A stretch of 64,000 nt of DNA from Sambucus nigra (lineage: Eukaryota; Streptophyta; Magnoliopsida; Dipsacales; Adoxaceae), in NCBI GenBank assembly GCA_949130495.1, contig OX422221.1:478163159-478227158 (forward strand), read 5' to 3'. The notes beneath the pieces are model-generated. The model was not told the DNA's origin. It saw only the letters and a list, made by a program, of their open reading frames with translations, and made no database searches. The stretch's first letter is position 1. Each line of letters starts with the position of its first letter. Shown piece by piece: positions 49,546 to 60,030 of the stretch. A program made the position numbers and the translations under genes.

Positions 49546-49563
49546 ATTTTTGGTGTAGTGTCT

Positions 49564-50205
49564 CTAGAAGCCTCAACCACTCTCTTTCCTAAAAATCAGC
49601 CCAACATGCTTTGCCGTTGGACCTCATGTTCCATCGAATCCACTCTAGGCCTCATCTTGTCTTTGAGTTTTTTCAAGATGTTTTGGGGCCGAGGGACCAC
49701 CTGGGGAGCTTCTTCTGCCACCACTCCCTTGCTGCTTGCAACCTATTTATTTTGCTCGTTCAAGGGCCCCATCCTTTCTATGATCAAGGGAATCCAGGAT
49801 CCCTCCATTTTTCTTGTTAGGACTCGGACATCCTCCTCCAATTTTGTGTAAAACATCATATCTACTAAGTGAGTTTCCTCTACGGTGAAGGGCAACTTTG
49901 TATCACTAACGGTCACCTCTATTCCCTTGATATTTGCGCATTAGTTATATGTCGAAGGGACTAGCCCTTGGTTGTGAATCCACACTCTTACTATCAGCAG
50001 ATGGTAGGAAGTTGCACTCTCTATTACGTGGAACTTGATATGGGAACTCAGATTTCCCATCACAATCCCAACATTCACACACCCAATGGACTTGGAAGAT
50101 TGGTTGTCATATCCTGAAATCACCAAAGGCATGGGGGCTAACATTTCTTTCGGAATATTAGTTACGTGGAAAGAGTTGATTGGCATTATATTGATGGATA
50201 CTCCC
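49564..50205 (-). pseudogene. Y protease C-terminal half and linker
   Basis: Reads SINIMPINSFHV, PLVISGYDNQSSKSIGC, KFHVIESATSYHLLIVRVWI and HNQGLVPSTYN, typical of the aspartic protease region of this Gypsy group. The N-terminal half lies at 61659 and beyond: element X inserted between them and duplicated CTCCC. A linker of about 370 bases runs to the CACTA-2 end at 49560. Confidence 0.8.
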
Positions 50206-51827
50206 TGATACGACGCAAATATTTCGTATTTCACCCGTTAACCAACGCCTTATTAGCCCCCTTGGGTATCTTACTCCCTATATTTATGCTCGTTAACCAG
50301 ACAACCTAGAATTTCTATGTTAACATGTTTTGCATGGGTTAATTGAGCTTTTGTAGGTGTTTCGATGCTTAGTATGAAGTTTGGACGCTCTCCGAAAAAG
50401 TTTCGTCGACTTTTGAAGCTTCGGGGGCATTTTAGTAATTCCAGCATTCGGGTTTGAATCTCGATCTCTTCACGAAATTTGAATCCCTTTTATTTCTCTT
50501 CGCGTGGCCACCAACGGTGCATGATTCCAAGTTGTAATGATGGAGTTATGGCATTTTAGGATGGTTTTTACTTAAAAAGTACACTCAAGGTCACATTCAA
50601 GGGCATTTTAGAAATTTCATATTTTGGTTTTTTATCCTAATGTCTTCTTGGATGTTGTATCCCTCTGAGTTATCTTCGCGTAGCCTCCGACCGTGCCTAA
50701 TTCTGAGCTACAACGAAGAAATGACGTCATTTTCCGTAAAACAGGACAAAGCTGCAGAATTGCAGACCTGTAGGGGAGAATCGATTCGTCCCAAAACCGA
50801 ATCGATTCGGTTTGCACCAGAATGCCAGATATTTGCTTCCCCTGTTTTTGAATCGATTCGGTCCTTTCCCGAATCGATTCGGCTACAGTAAAAGTCCGAA
50901 AATCTTTATTTTTAAGTTGGTTTTTGGTTGGGTATAAGGGTGTAAACATTGTATTAAGTGAAATACATATTTTTTTACACCTCTAGGTTAGAACTTTGGA
51001 GATTTGGGGAGCTTTGGCCCTCTCCGCTTTTCTCTTGGATCCTTGTCCATTTATATATGTAAGCTTTACTATTCGTCATCTCTTTCATTGTTTATGCTTT
51101 ATTTCTTACTTTGTTCTTCATTTCCATGCCTAGATAAATTAGTTTAGTTTAATTAATTATTGTTTTATTAGTTAATTAGTTGTTTAAAGTAGTTTAATTC
51201 ATGTATTGCCCGTAGATAACGGGTTGGGATCGTGTGTCCGCCATTAATAGGCGTCGAGCTCCGAAAGTTAGGTATTGGAAAAAATTACATTTAATTGAAA
51301 CCGCGTGTATTAAAGTTGGATTGTTATGCATTTAACTTTATTTGTCACGCAACTTTAGTGTTTATAGCGATAATCCAAATTTAATCCGCGTGTGACCATT
51401 TTTTATTAAATGTTTAATCTCGCAACTTTGGATTAAATTCCTTATTGTGTGATGTTTATGATTAATTAAAAATGCTCGATTAAATATTTTCAAACCGAAA
51501 TTCTAATTATTAGTTGTTTAGCCCATGGTGGGGATGCGATCCCGACTCTCGTTTTATTAATTTTAGTATAGTGTTAACTTCTTCCTTTTTCTTTTTTGTC
51601 ACCATTTCCAACCATCACCTTTTCATTTATTTATTTTACACTTTTATTCCTGAAGTAATTAAACAATTAAAATCTAAAATTTAATCACTCCCTGTGGATT
51701 TGTTACGATACCCGACTTACCGTTGTGCTTGTTTCTCAAGTGTAGTTGTAGTTTAGGTTTTTGCATCGCGACGGCAAAACACACAACGATTGTGTCCTCA
51801 CACGAACACACTTTTAACGCTCGATCA
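50206..51827 (+). repeat. 5' LTR of X
   Basis: TGATACGACGCAAATATTTCG to AACGCTCGATCA. It contains four CGAATCGATTCG palindromes (50776-50882) about 50 bases upstream of a TATAAGGG at 50933. Confidence 0.9.
50776..50882. repeat. Palindrome island, GAATCGATTC cores, in the 5' LTR of X
   Basis: Cores start at about 50778, 50799, 50850 and 50871: two pairs, 21 bases apart within each pair and 51 between. Confidence 0.9.
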
Positions 51828-53023
51828 AAATGTGGTTTCCGCTGCGATCAAGAGTGGGATTGGTACCGCGCCCACTTTTATACATCCGAGAGTCCGCTTG
51901 GATATCATTTTGCGTGGGCCATTGAGGATATACCGAGGGAGGCGCGTGTTCTTTTGCGCCGTCAGGGGTGGGAGCCCTTTCTCGCTACTAACGGTCGTAT
52001 CAATGAAGAGCTAGTCCGGATTTTTTATGCGATGTTAGTTAAGGTAAATGCAGTGGGCCGACTACATACGAGGTGATGGTCCGTGGGGTGAGGTTACCCT
52101 TCAGCATTTCAGATTTAGCAGATTATACGAGTGTTCCACACCCCGCGAATGCGATCAGTTTCATGGATGGGACCATCTTCGGCAGGGGGACATTGATAGA
52201 GGCTCTTGCACCGGGTGAGGCGTGGAAAAAGGGTGTTTTTCGCTCGGCTTCAATGGAGGACTTACCGAGGTTATTGCACTACATTAATGTCCACTCTTTC
52301 ATGGTGACGAACAACCGGTCAGAGGTTCGTCACAAGCATGCCGCATTGATCTACACGATGATTAATGGTTTGGGAAATATCATCTTGCCCAGTATCTTTC
52401 TAGACATGATGTGCGCGACAGCTAAAGAGATTTCTTGGAGGTATTCCCTTCCCTTTCCTGCCCTCATTACGAAGATATGTATATCGCACGGTTTCCCTGA
52501 GTTGGACGCTGACCGTAAGCACGACCCACTCGGGCTTCTCTCCAAGGACAATATTTCAAAAATGCTAAAGTACGAGTGGGGGCAACCGGGCGACAAGAGA
52601 CAGAGGGCGGAGGTGGCTGATGAGACGGACGATGAGGAGGACGAGATCAGGGAGATGGAGGCTGTTGAGGGTTCTCACGCGCCACACACTGATCATGATG
52701 CCCGCTTTGTGGCATTCCAGGTAGTGCAGGATCAGCGCTGGGAGGAGACCCAGCTCAGGTGGGCTACATGGGAGTCCCACCTGGACCAGTTGCAGGCTAA
52801 GCAGCGGAAGCAGTGGGCACAACAGTAGGCTCAGCAGGAGCAGTTTCATGCTGAGCAGCGGCAGGAGTGGGCCATGCAGAGGCAGGCGAGGGCACAACAC
52901 AGACAGGACTATCGGATGATGCAGCGGAAGATGAGAGATCTTTATCTGCAGCGCAGTGATTTCGACACACCACTGCCTCCTCATTTTCAGGACCCCTCTG
53001 ATCCTAGTGGTTCTGCCCACTAG
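51828..53023 (+). pseudogene. 'Putative plant transposon protein' reading frame of X (module 1)
   Basis: The frame reads WDWYRAHFYTSESPLGYHF, RRQGWEPFLATNGRINEELV and VRIFYAMLVKVNA. After a one-base shift near 52070 it continues as VRGVRLPFSISDLADY, LLHYINVHSFMVTNNRSEVR and IYTMINGLGNIILPSIFL. This pattern matches the 'putative plant transposon protein' domain common in Athila-like plant repeats; its biochemical role is unknown. The C-terminus is acidic (DETDDEEDEIREME), then Gln-rich and coiled-coil-like. A CAG-like position is TAG at 52826, and the frame then stays open to 53021. Coding sequence starts almost at the LTR edge, leaving no normal leader. Confidence 0.75.
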
Positions 53024-53337
53024 GCTGCTGCTGTACTGGGTTATTTTTGTATTATGGGATCGGATAGTATATTGTACTTTTTATTTTTATTTGTATTTGT
53101 ATTTCTTCTATTTCACTAGTTGTAATGTATTAAGTGTTTTTGTATTGAACTTATGAAATGAGAAATGAAAATGTAGTTTGTGGTTGTCTATTGGATTTTG
53201 ATGTGTGTTACCTTCCATTTTATAAAATCAAAAAGTTCACCATCAATTTATCTAGTATTTGCACTTCATCCCCTTTATATTATTGTGACTTGTGACATAG
53301 ATTCTCTTAACTTAATACATCGGTACATATTCTTCAT

Positions 53338-55327
53338 ATGCTTTGTACTAACTTGTTTTGCATCTTCATTTGGACTTGTACTTATGGAGATCTCTCCACA
53401 TTTGGGTAATATCATTCTTTTCCTAGCTTTGTGTTGTGTTCTTTAATGGACGCATTAGGGACAATGCAACATTCAAGTTAGGGGGTGTAGGATAATCTAT
53501 CCATTTTGCTGTTTAGTCCTTGGATTTGATTACAATTTAGTTACAAAGCATGTTTTTGTTAAAAATTTGAAAATTTTCAAAAATATTTTCTTTCTTTTTT
53601 CTCCTTTATTGAGCATTTTGCCTTTGTTTCCGATGATAAATTTTAATAATTGCCTGATCAAATAAACAATTCAACCATGCATGTTCTCGATTTTAGAAGT
53701 TTTTAGACTTTAGTCCCTAAATCATTAATATTATGAATAACTTCATGAATTAAACTTTAATCCGTGAGCACATGCACCATTCTTGTTATATTGATGTGGT
53801 TTAAGATTTTTATAACTCGATATTCTTTTGTTGCATTGTATATACTTACACCGAGTGAGATTAGAGACTTATCTTCATTTGTGAGTGTATACACTTTTCT
53901 TTCCTCTTTGAAAACGTTACAGTCGTTGGTAATCTCTTTATTCTTTCATTGACCGATCATTAATTGAGTTCATACTTGAAATGTGTTACTTGAGTATGAT
54001 TTTCATATATTGTTTTGACTCGTGAATGGCGTAAACTTGTTGAAATGATCATAGGCCATCTTTGTATATCACCCATATGACCTTGACCTCACCCTTTATA
54101 TGTTCCCTAGTCAACCCACTTGAGCCTAAATACTAGCCTTCCTTTTCATTACCCAAAATCCCATAACCAACTCCAAATTGGAGTTTTATACCATACATAT
54201 TACCTTACATACCCTTGTTTGCATTGTTGCTTGGGATTGAATGTTATTATTGTGTTGTGGTTGCAATTTGAGCTTGAAAAGAGTAAGAAGTGAAAAGAAA
54301 AAGAGTGAAAAAGAGAAAGTTAAAAACAAAAGAAAACAATAGAGAAAAAGTGAGAAATAGAAGAAAAGAAAAAGAAAGAGAAAGTTGTTTATATTGTTTA
54401 TAGTGTTTCAATAAGCTTTGATTACTCTCTCGATTGTTTTATCTAATGCTCGTTTGGACATCATTTGTCCACTTTTGATATTACCCGCAATTTCCCAATA
54501 TTCCGAGTTTCATTCCAAACACTTTGAACCCGTATATACATCCCTTTCATTTCGTACCTTAACCTAGCCTACATTAAAACCCTATTAAAGTCCTATGTGA
54601 TCTTAAGTTGATGTAATTCAAATGTTTAAATAATGTTGATAATCTGTGAAAATGGATTTTACCTCTTTTATATGTGCGGTATCCTTTCACTGAGATTGCA
54701 ATTTTTATTTCCTATATAGCGTTCTTCATTTGCGACATGTGCGCGGCCTAGTTTCCATTTACATTTACTCATGCCCGCATGTCCCATGTGTTACCTCCCT
54801 GTTTCAAGTGATTTCATTTGATGAGTGTAATGCCCGTGAGGATTGACTTTTATGCATGCTTTGATATTTAGTATCCGAGTTATTTAAGTTTTTCGCCAAA
54901 TCATACTTTGCATATGCTCACTCCCCTCCCACATGTTAGAGTTTTAATTCATTGAGGTGCATTCGATAATGTTAATAACTACGGACTTTTCACCCGAATT
55001 CGTTTGCTATGCGAATAACATGTTGAAATCTTGTTCGTATTGATGAGTTTGTCTTACTTGATTGGGCATATTTTGAGGAAATCATATGATGTTTGTGGGT
55101 ACCATCATTGAAAACCCTCACGAGATGACACTCGTCCACTAGGGTAACCTAGGGGTTTAACGGCTTTTTGCATACGCTAAATGGAATCGAATCACCCGCG
55201 AAAGTGGCCTTATCTTTTTATTGCTTTTATACCATACTTTTGTACTATCTCCTGATTTGGTTTTCTTGTTCTTCTTGTTGCATCCTATTTCATTTCTAGA
55301 GACTAGCAATGTGTAAGTTAGGGGGTG
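53338..55327 (+). repeat. Shared 3' module of X, copy 1
   Basis: Homologous along its length to 58043-60030: TATGGAGAT-TCTCCA, GCAACATTCAAGTTAGGGGG, ATTTTCTTTCTTTTTTCTCC, GATCATAGGCCATCTTTG and ACTAGGGTAACCTAGGGGT, ending AGTTAGGGGGTG before an LTR. It contains an AAG/AAAG-rich purine stretch (54279-54385) and no coding region. Confidence 0.88.
55316..55327 (+). other. Polypurine tract before the middle LTR
   Basis: AAGTTAGGGGGTG immediately precedes the TGATAATACG start of the middle LTR. The same tract precedes the 3' LTR at 60019-60030. Confidence 0.65.
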
Positions 55328-56842
55328 TGATAATACGTAAATATCGCGTATTTCATCCGTCGAACCTACGCATTTTAGCCCCCTCGGGTGCCTTAATCTC
55401 TATATTTGAGCCCGTTAACCAGACGACCTCTGTTTATATTGTTAACATGCTATCTGAGGTATAGTTGGGCTTTTGTAGGTATTTAGGTACCAAGTATGGG
55501 ATTCGGACGCATTCCACGCAATTTCCATACGTAATCACACGTTCAAGGGCAATCCGGTCATTTCACAGCTTGGGCACCTGGCCTGACATCTCACGGAAGT
55601 TGTATCTCTCCTCGCTAGCTTCATGTGGCCGTGAACGGTGCATGATTCCGAGTCCGTATGACAAAGTTACGACGAATTGAGCGGAGATGGAAAACATGCC
55701 AAAATAAGGGATTCTGCAGGCTGCCCTGATTGATCGATTGATCGAGCCTGGGGGTCAATCGATCGAGCCTTCTTATTTTTGCCACGATTTTAACTGTCGA
55801 TCGATCGACCACAAGGGTCGATCGATCGATGCCCTATTTTTTCCAGCAGATATTTTCTCTTCTTTTCTTTTATTCCAACTTACTACTTAAGCCAATTTTG
55901 GTTGTAATGAGAGATACACACACTCTCATATTCTGATATAGATAGTTTTAGTTAGGTTTTGGTTTGGAGGGTTCATTTTATCTTCTTCTTGGATTGACAA
56001 CCCATGTGGTTTTGTAAGATTGAACTATTCACTTCCATTTCCATTAATATAGTTTGTTCTTCATCTTTCCTTTCTTTGTAATTTAGTTTTCATGCTTTCT
56101 AACTAGTTTACATGCTTTATTCACATGCTTTGATTTACTTGCTTTGTAGTATAGTTTTATCGCATTTATTCCCGCTTTCCATTTACCGCATTTTTAACAT
56201 GCTTTCTAGGTAATTTAAATTAGGTTGTGCTTGAATTGAACTCACTCGAGTTGACACGTTGCTTTGCTTTGGTGATGGTGTTTACGGGTCTTTTTCGGGT
56301 GCGTTGTCCTAGTTATTACGCCTAGGAGATTTGACGGGGCATATCATGTATGTCCCGTGCTTACGACCTTTCACGCGTAATTTCCTGGATATTTGTTGAC
56401 GCCAAAATCGAATTAGGTTGTTATGATGATTTAGGGCGTGACAACCCTTTATTTAATTAACTATCAAAATGAGACGCACGTGTAATAACCCGTTGACCCA
56501 TGTAACCATTTTATACAAATTAACTCAGGTGAGGGATATTCGACGTAACCTATAATTTTACTCGCTTTCATCATTTAGTTTTAATACACTCGCCTAGATT
56601 ACTATTTCCCTTTTATGGATCTTTCCCTTTTTAGTTTCTAAACACCTTTTACACTTTTATTCCTGGATTAATAATCTGTTGCAATCTAACGAACATTCCC
56701 TGTGGATTCGATACCCGATTTACCGCTATACTCACCCGTTGAGCGTAGTCGTAACTTAGGTTTTTGTATAGTTCAGGTGAGCCGAATTCAAAATGACCGG
56801 CGCGTAGGTGACTCTCGCGCTGCGAAAAAACCCTGTCTATCA
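55328..56842 (+). mobile_element. Middle LTR of X, a different Athila-like family
   Basis: 1515 bases from TGATAATACGTAAATATCGC to ACCCTGTCTATCA. Only its first 150 or so bases resemble the outer LTRs; the rest differs, and its end matches the LTR remnant at 3633-3781. A tRNA-Asp-type primer site follows. The flanks GGGTG and AATGA are not a target duplication, so it is not a solo LTR inserted on its own. Confidence 0.85.
55724..55832. repeat. Palindrome island, TCGATCGA cores, in the middle LTR
   Basis: Four sites (GATTGATCGATTGATCGAG; TCAATCGATCGAG; GTCGATCGATCGAC; GTCGATCGATCGATG) at about 55729, 55754, 55796 and 55817. They form two pairs, like the X outer LTRs but with another sequence. 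Confidence 0.9.
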
Positions 56843-56844
56843 AA

Positions 56845-56862
56845 TGACGTCGTTGTCGGGGA
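56845..56862 (+). other. Primer-binding site after the middle LTR
   Basis: TGACGTCGTTGTCGGGGA starts two bases after the LTR end. It resembles the Athila/Tat site TGGCGCCGTTGCCGGGGA with three G-to-A or C-to-T type changes. Confidence 0.7.
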
Positions 56863-57033
56863 GTGTGTTTTAGATAGTAATTATTTTATTATTTCGTAGT
56901 ATTTTTCCTTTTGTATTTGTATTCTTTGTTTTAACCTTTTTTGCAGGATAACATATTTGAGCGCTAAGAAACTTTGATTCGCGGTTGCTCACTTTCTTGC
57001 TCGGATTCTCCATCTTCAAACAACGAGGTAATC

Positions 57034-57942
57034 ATGTCCTACTATTATAGTTATTACGGTTATTCTAATGATTCTTACTTTGGGGATAGTTTTCAAGTTT
57101 TCCATTTTGAATATTTTCTTGAGATTGAAAGACTTGAAAATAATTATCGGAATGAAAATCGTTATTGGGAGCTTGATTTGGATTCATTATTCGAATCCAA
57201 TGATGATTCCTATTCCGATACTTTCGAAGATGAATTTCAACCAACTGAGGAATCCGAGGCTCTTGATCTGAGGAAGCCTACTTTGGAAGAAACTTTTCTT
57301 ATTTACTCCCAAGGTTTGGAAAGCCTAAATCATGCTGGAATGAGACTTGGAGCACTTTGCGATGAGATGAATTCTTATGCACAAAACAATGAGGAGGTGG
57401 AAACTTGTGTTTCACCTCAAGTTTTCAAAGAATTTCTCATCGAATGTGAATCTCTCTCCCCCGAAATTCAATCTCCTTCCGACGATATGTTGACGGAGAT
57501 TGAATTTATTTCATTACCATATACGTTTTCCGTCATTGAACCATTAGAATTATCGGTTGATTCCTATGAGTCGATAGAAACTTTTAAAAGTTCTACACTT
57601 TTTGCCGATGAGGACTCCTTGTCGGACTTATTTTTTATGGATGTTATCCCCACGTGTGCACCATCTCCCATTCTATTTGAAAAATCTTTGGGAGATGAGT
57701 CGATTTTTCTTGGACCTCAAGTTTACCTTTCCCCCTTATTATCCAAATCCCCCATCGTCCGTCCAAAATTTCAAATTGGCGATGGTTCATTTTTTTCACC
57801 ACCCACATGCCTTTCGTTGTTTAAACGGAATTATTATTTTACGGGAGGCATGTTCGCTTTGGAGGGTCCACCGTTGATCTTTCAAAGTCAAATCCCTTTT
57901 TGGGTGGACCCTCAACTATTTAGACTTCTAGTGTATAGTTAG
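57034..57942 (+). CDS. Intact 303-codon reading frame of unknown function (module 2 of X)
   Basis: The ATG at 57034 (MSYYYSYYGYSNDSYFGDSF) opens an uninterrupted frame to TAG at 57940; open codons extend upstream to 56974 but without an ATG. The protein is acidic and Ser/Leu/Phe-rich, with a Tyr-rich start, EDEFQPTEESEALDLRKPTL, a Leu/Ser-rich middle and an Ile/Phe/Pro-rich end (IPFWVDPQLFRLL). I recognise no domain, signal peptide or membrane segment. It occupies the position that the plant transposon protein frame holds in module 1. Being open amid decayed sequence suggests recent activity or selection. Confidence 0.5.
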   Translation: MSYYYSYYGYSNDSYFGDSFQVFHFEYFLEIERLENNYRNENRYWELDLDSLFESNDDSYSDTFEDEFQPTEESEALDLRKPTLEETFLIYSQGLESLNHAGMRLGALCDEMNSYAQNNEEVETCVSPQVFKEFLIECESLSPEIQSPSDDMLTEIEFISLPYTFSVIEPLELSVDSYESIETFKSSTLFADEDSLSDLFFMDVIPTCAPSPILFEKSLGDESIFLGPQVYLSPLLSKSPIVRPKFQIGDGSFFSPPTCLSLFKRNYYFTGGMFALEGPPLIFQSQIPFWVDPQLFRLLVYS

Positions 57943-58042
57943 TGTGAAGCGTAAATAGTAGGTTATAAATAGTTAGCTATTTAATTTTCTTTCCTTTTTA
58001 TTTAGTCTAGTGTAATTAGTTAACTTTTTGTTATTTGTTTTT

Positions 58043-60030
58043 GCTATGCTCGGTACTAACTTATTTTGTAGATTTCATTGGACTCGTGCTTATGGAGATC
58101 GCTCCAATTTTTGGTAATATCACTATTTTCCCCTCTTTGTGTTGTGTTCTTAATGCGCATTGAGGACAATGCAACATTTAAGTTAGGGGGTGTAGGATAT
58201 TTTATCCATTTCTTTGTTTTGTCCATGGATTTGCTCACATTTAGTTACTAAGCATGATTTTTATTAAAAATTAAAAAATTTCAAAAATATTTTCTTTCTT
58301 TTTTCTCCTTTGTTGGGCATTTTGCCTTGTTTCTAGTGATAAATTTCAATAAATGCCCGATCCAATAAACAACTCAATGATGCATGTTCTCAATTTTAGA
58401 AGTTATTAGACTTTAGTCCTTAAATCGTTGATATTGTGAATAACTTCATCAATTAAACTTTATCCCATGAGCATATGCACTTTCCTTGTTATATTGATTT
58501 GGTTTAACATTTTTATAACTCGGTAATCTTTTGTTGCATTGTATATACTTACACCGAGTAAGCTTTGTACCTTTCATCATTTAAGAGTGTTATACACTAT
58601 TCTTTTCTCATTGAAAACGTTGAATTCATTGGTAATCTCACTAATCCTTCATTTAACCATTCATTAATTGAGTTCATACTTGAAATGTGTTACTTGATAA
58701 TGATTTTCATATATTGTTTTGACTCGAGAATTGCGTAAACTTTATGAAATGATCATAGGCCATCTTTGTTATATCACCCATATTAGCCTTGACCTCACCC
58801 TTATATGTTTACCCTTGTTAACCCCTTTGAGCCTAAATATAGCCCTTCGTTTCATAACCCAAATCCCATAACTAACTCCAAATTGTAGTTTTAGCCCATA
58901 TATACACTTTCCATACCTTCGTTTGGAATGTTTCTTGGGATTGAATGATGTTGTTATGATGTCGGCTGCAATTTAGGCATATGAGAGTTTGAAAAGCAAA
59001 GGAAAGAAAGAAGTGAAAAAGTGAAGAAAAAGAGAAAGGAAAAAGCAAAAGAAAACAAAAGAAAACATGAGAAAAATAAGAAAAGAAAAGAAAGAAAAGT
59101 TGTATATGTTGTGTATAGTGTTCAATAATCTTTCATTACTCTCTAATTGTTATATCTAACGCTTGTTTGGAACTTGTTTTCTAATTTTTGATACTGCCCT
59201 CATTTTTCCATTATCCCGAGTTTTCATCCCGAGCACTTTGAATCCGTACATACATTCCTTCATTTCTCACCCTAGCCTAGCCTACATTACAACCCTATTA
59301 CAAGTCATATGTGATCTTAGGTTGATGTAATTCAAAGGTTTAAATAGTTTTGATAATCTATGAAAATGCATTTCGCCTCTTTTGATGAGTGGTATCTTTC
59401 ATTGCGATTACAAGTTTTCATTTCCTATATAGAGTTCTTCATTTGCGACATGTGCACGACCTAGTTTCCATTTACATTTACTCTTTATGCTCGCATGTCC
59501 CGTATATTATCTCCCTATTTCGAGTGAATTCGCTTGATGAGTGTAATGCCCATGAGGATTGAATATATGCTTGCTTTATGTTTATCTGGTTTATTTAATT
59601 TTCTATCAAATCATATTTTTCATCTGCTCTCCCCCCTCCCACTTTTAAAGTTTCAATTCTATGAGGTGCATTCAACCTGTTAATAACAACAGACTTTAGC
59701 TTGAATTCGTTCAATATGCTAATAACATGTTTCAAATCTTTTTCGTTGTTATTGAGTTTCTCGCATGTTGGGTTGGGCATATTTTGAGGAAACTGTATGA
59801 TGTTTGTGGGTTTCATCCCTGAAAACCCTCACGAGACAACACTCGTCCACTAGGGTAACCTAGGGGTATAACGGCTTATGACATATGCTAAATGCAATCG
59901 TTCTCCCACGAAAGTGGCCTTATCCTTTCTTATCCCATTTTTGTACTTGTATACTGTTTGTGATTTTCTTGTAGTTCTTGTTGTTTCCTATTTCATTGCT
60001 AGGGACTAGCAATGTGTAAGTTAGGGGGTG
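58043..60030 (+). repeat. Shared 3' module of X, copy 2
   Basis: Second copy of the 2-kb non-coding 3' module (see 53338-55327), with the purine-rich stretch at 58985-59100 and the polypurine tract AGTTAGGGGGTG at its end. Confidence 0.88.

Larger units (their letters stand above)
41250..49560. mobile_element. CACTA-2: non-autonomous CACTA transposon, 8.3 kb
   Basis: It begins CACTACACCAAAAATAA and ends with the exact inverted match TTATTTTTGGTGTAGTG. The trinucleotide TCT is duplicated on both sides (41247-41249 and 49561-49563). Its contents are subterminal CTGGCACA/TGTGCCAG palindromes, a CT-rich leader (41450-41520), a CCATCG-type trinucleotide-rich stretch, 2.2 kb of non-coding DNA, a 4.7-kb array of 169-bp repeats, a GTCGTGCGGGCTTT segment and the right subterminal array. 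No transposase frame is visible. It inserted into the protease-RT linker of Y, so it is younger than Y. Confidence 0.92.

Noticed and set aside
55328..56842. Solo LTR inserted into X
   Set aside because: The flanks (GGGTG and AATGA) are not a duplication, a polypurine tract precedes it and a primer site follows, and the 3' module is present on both sides, so it is part of a tandem composite.
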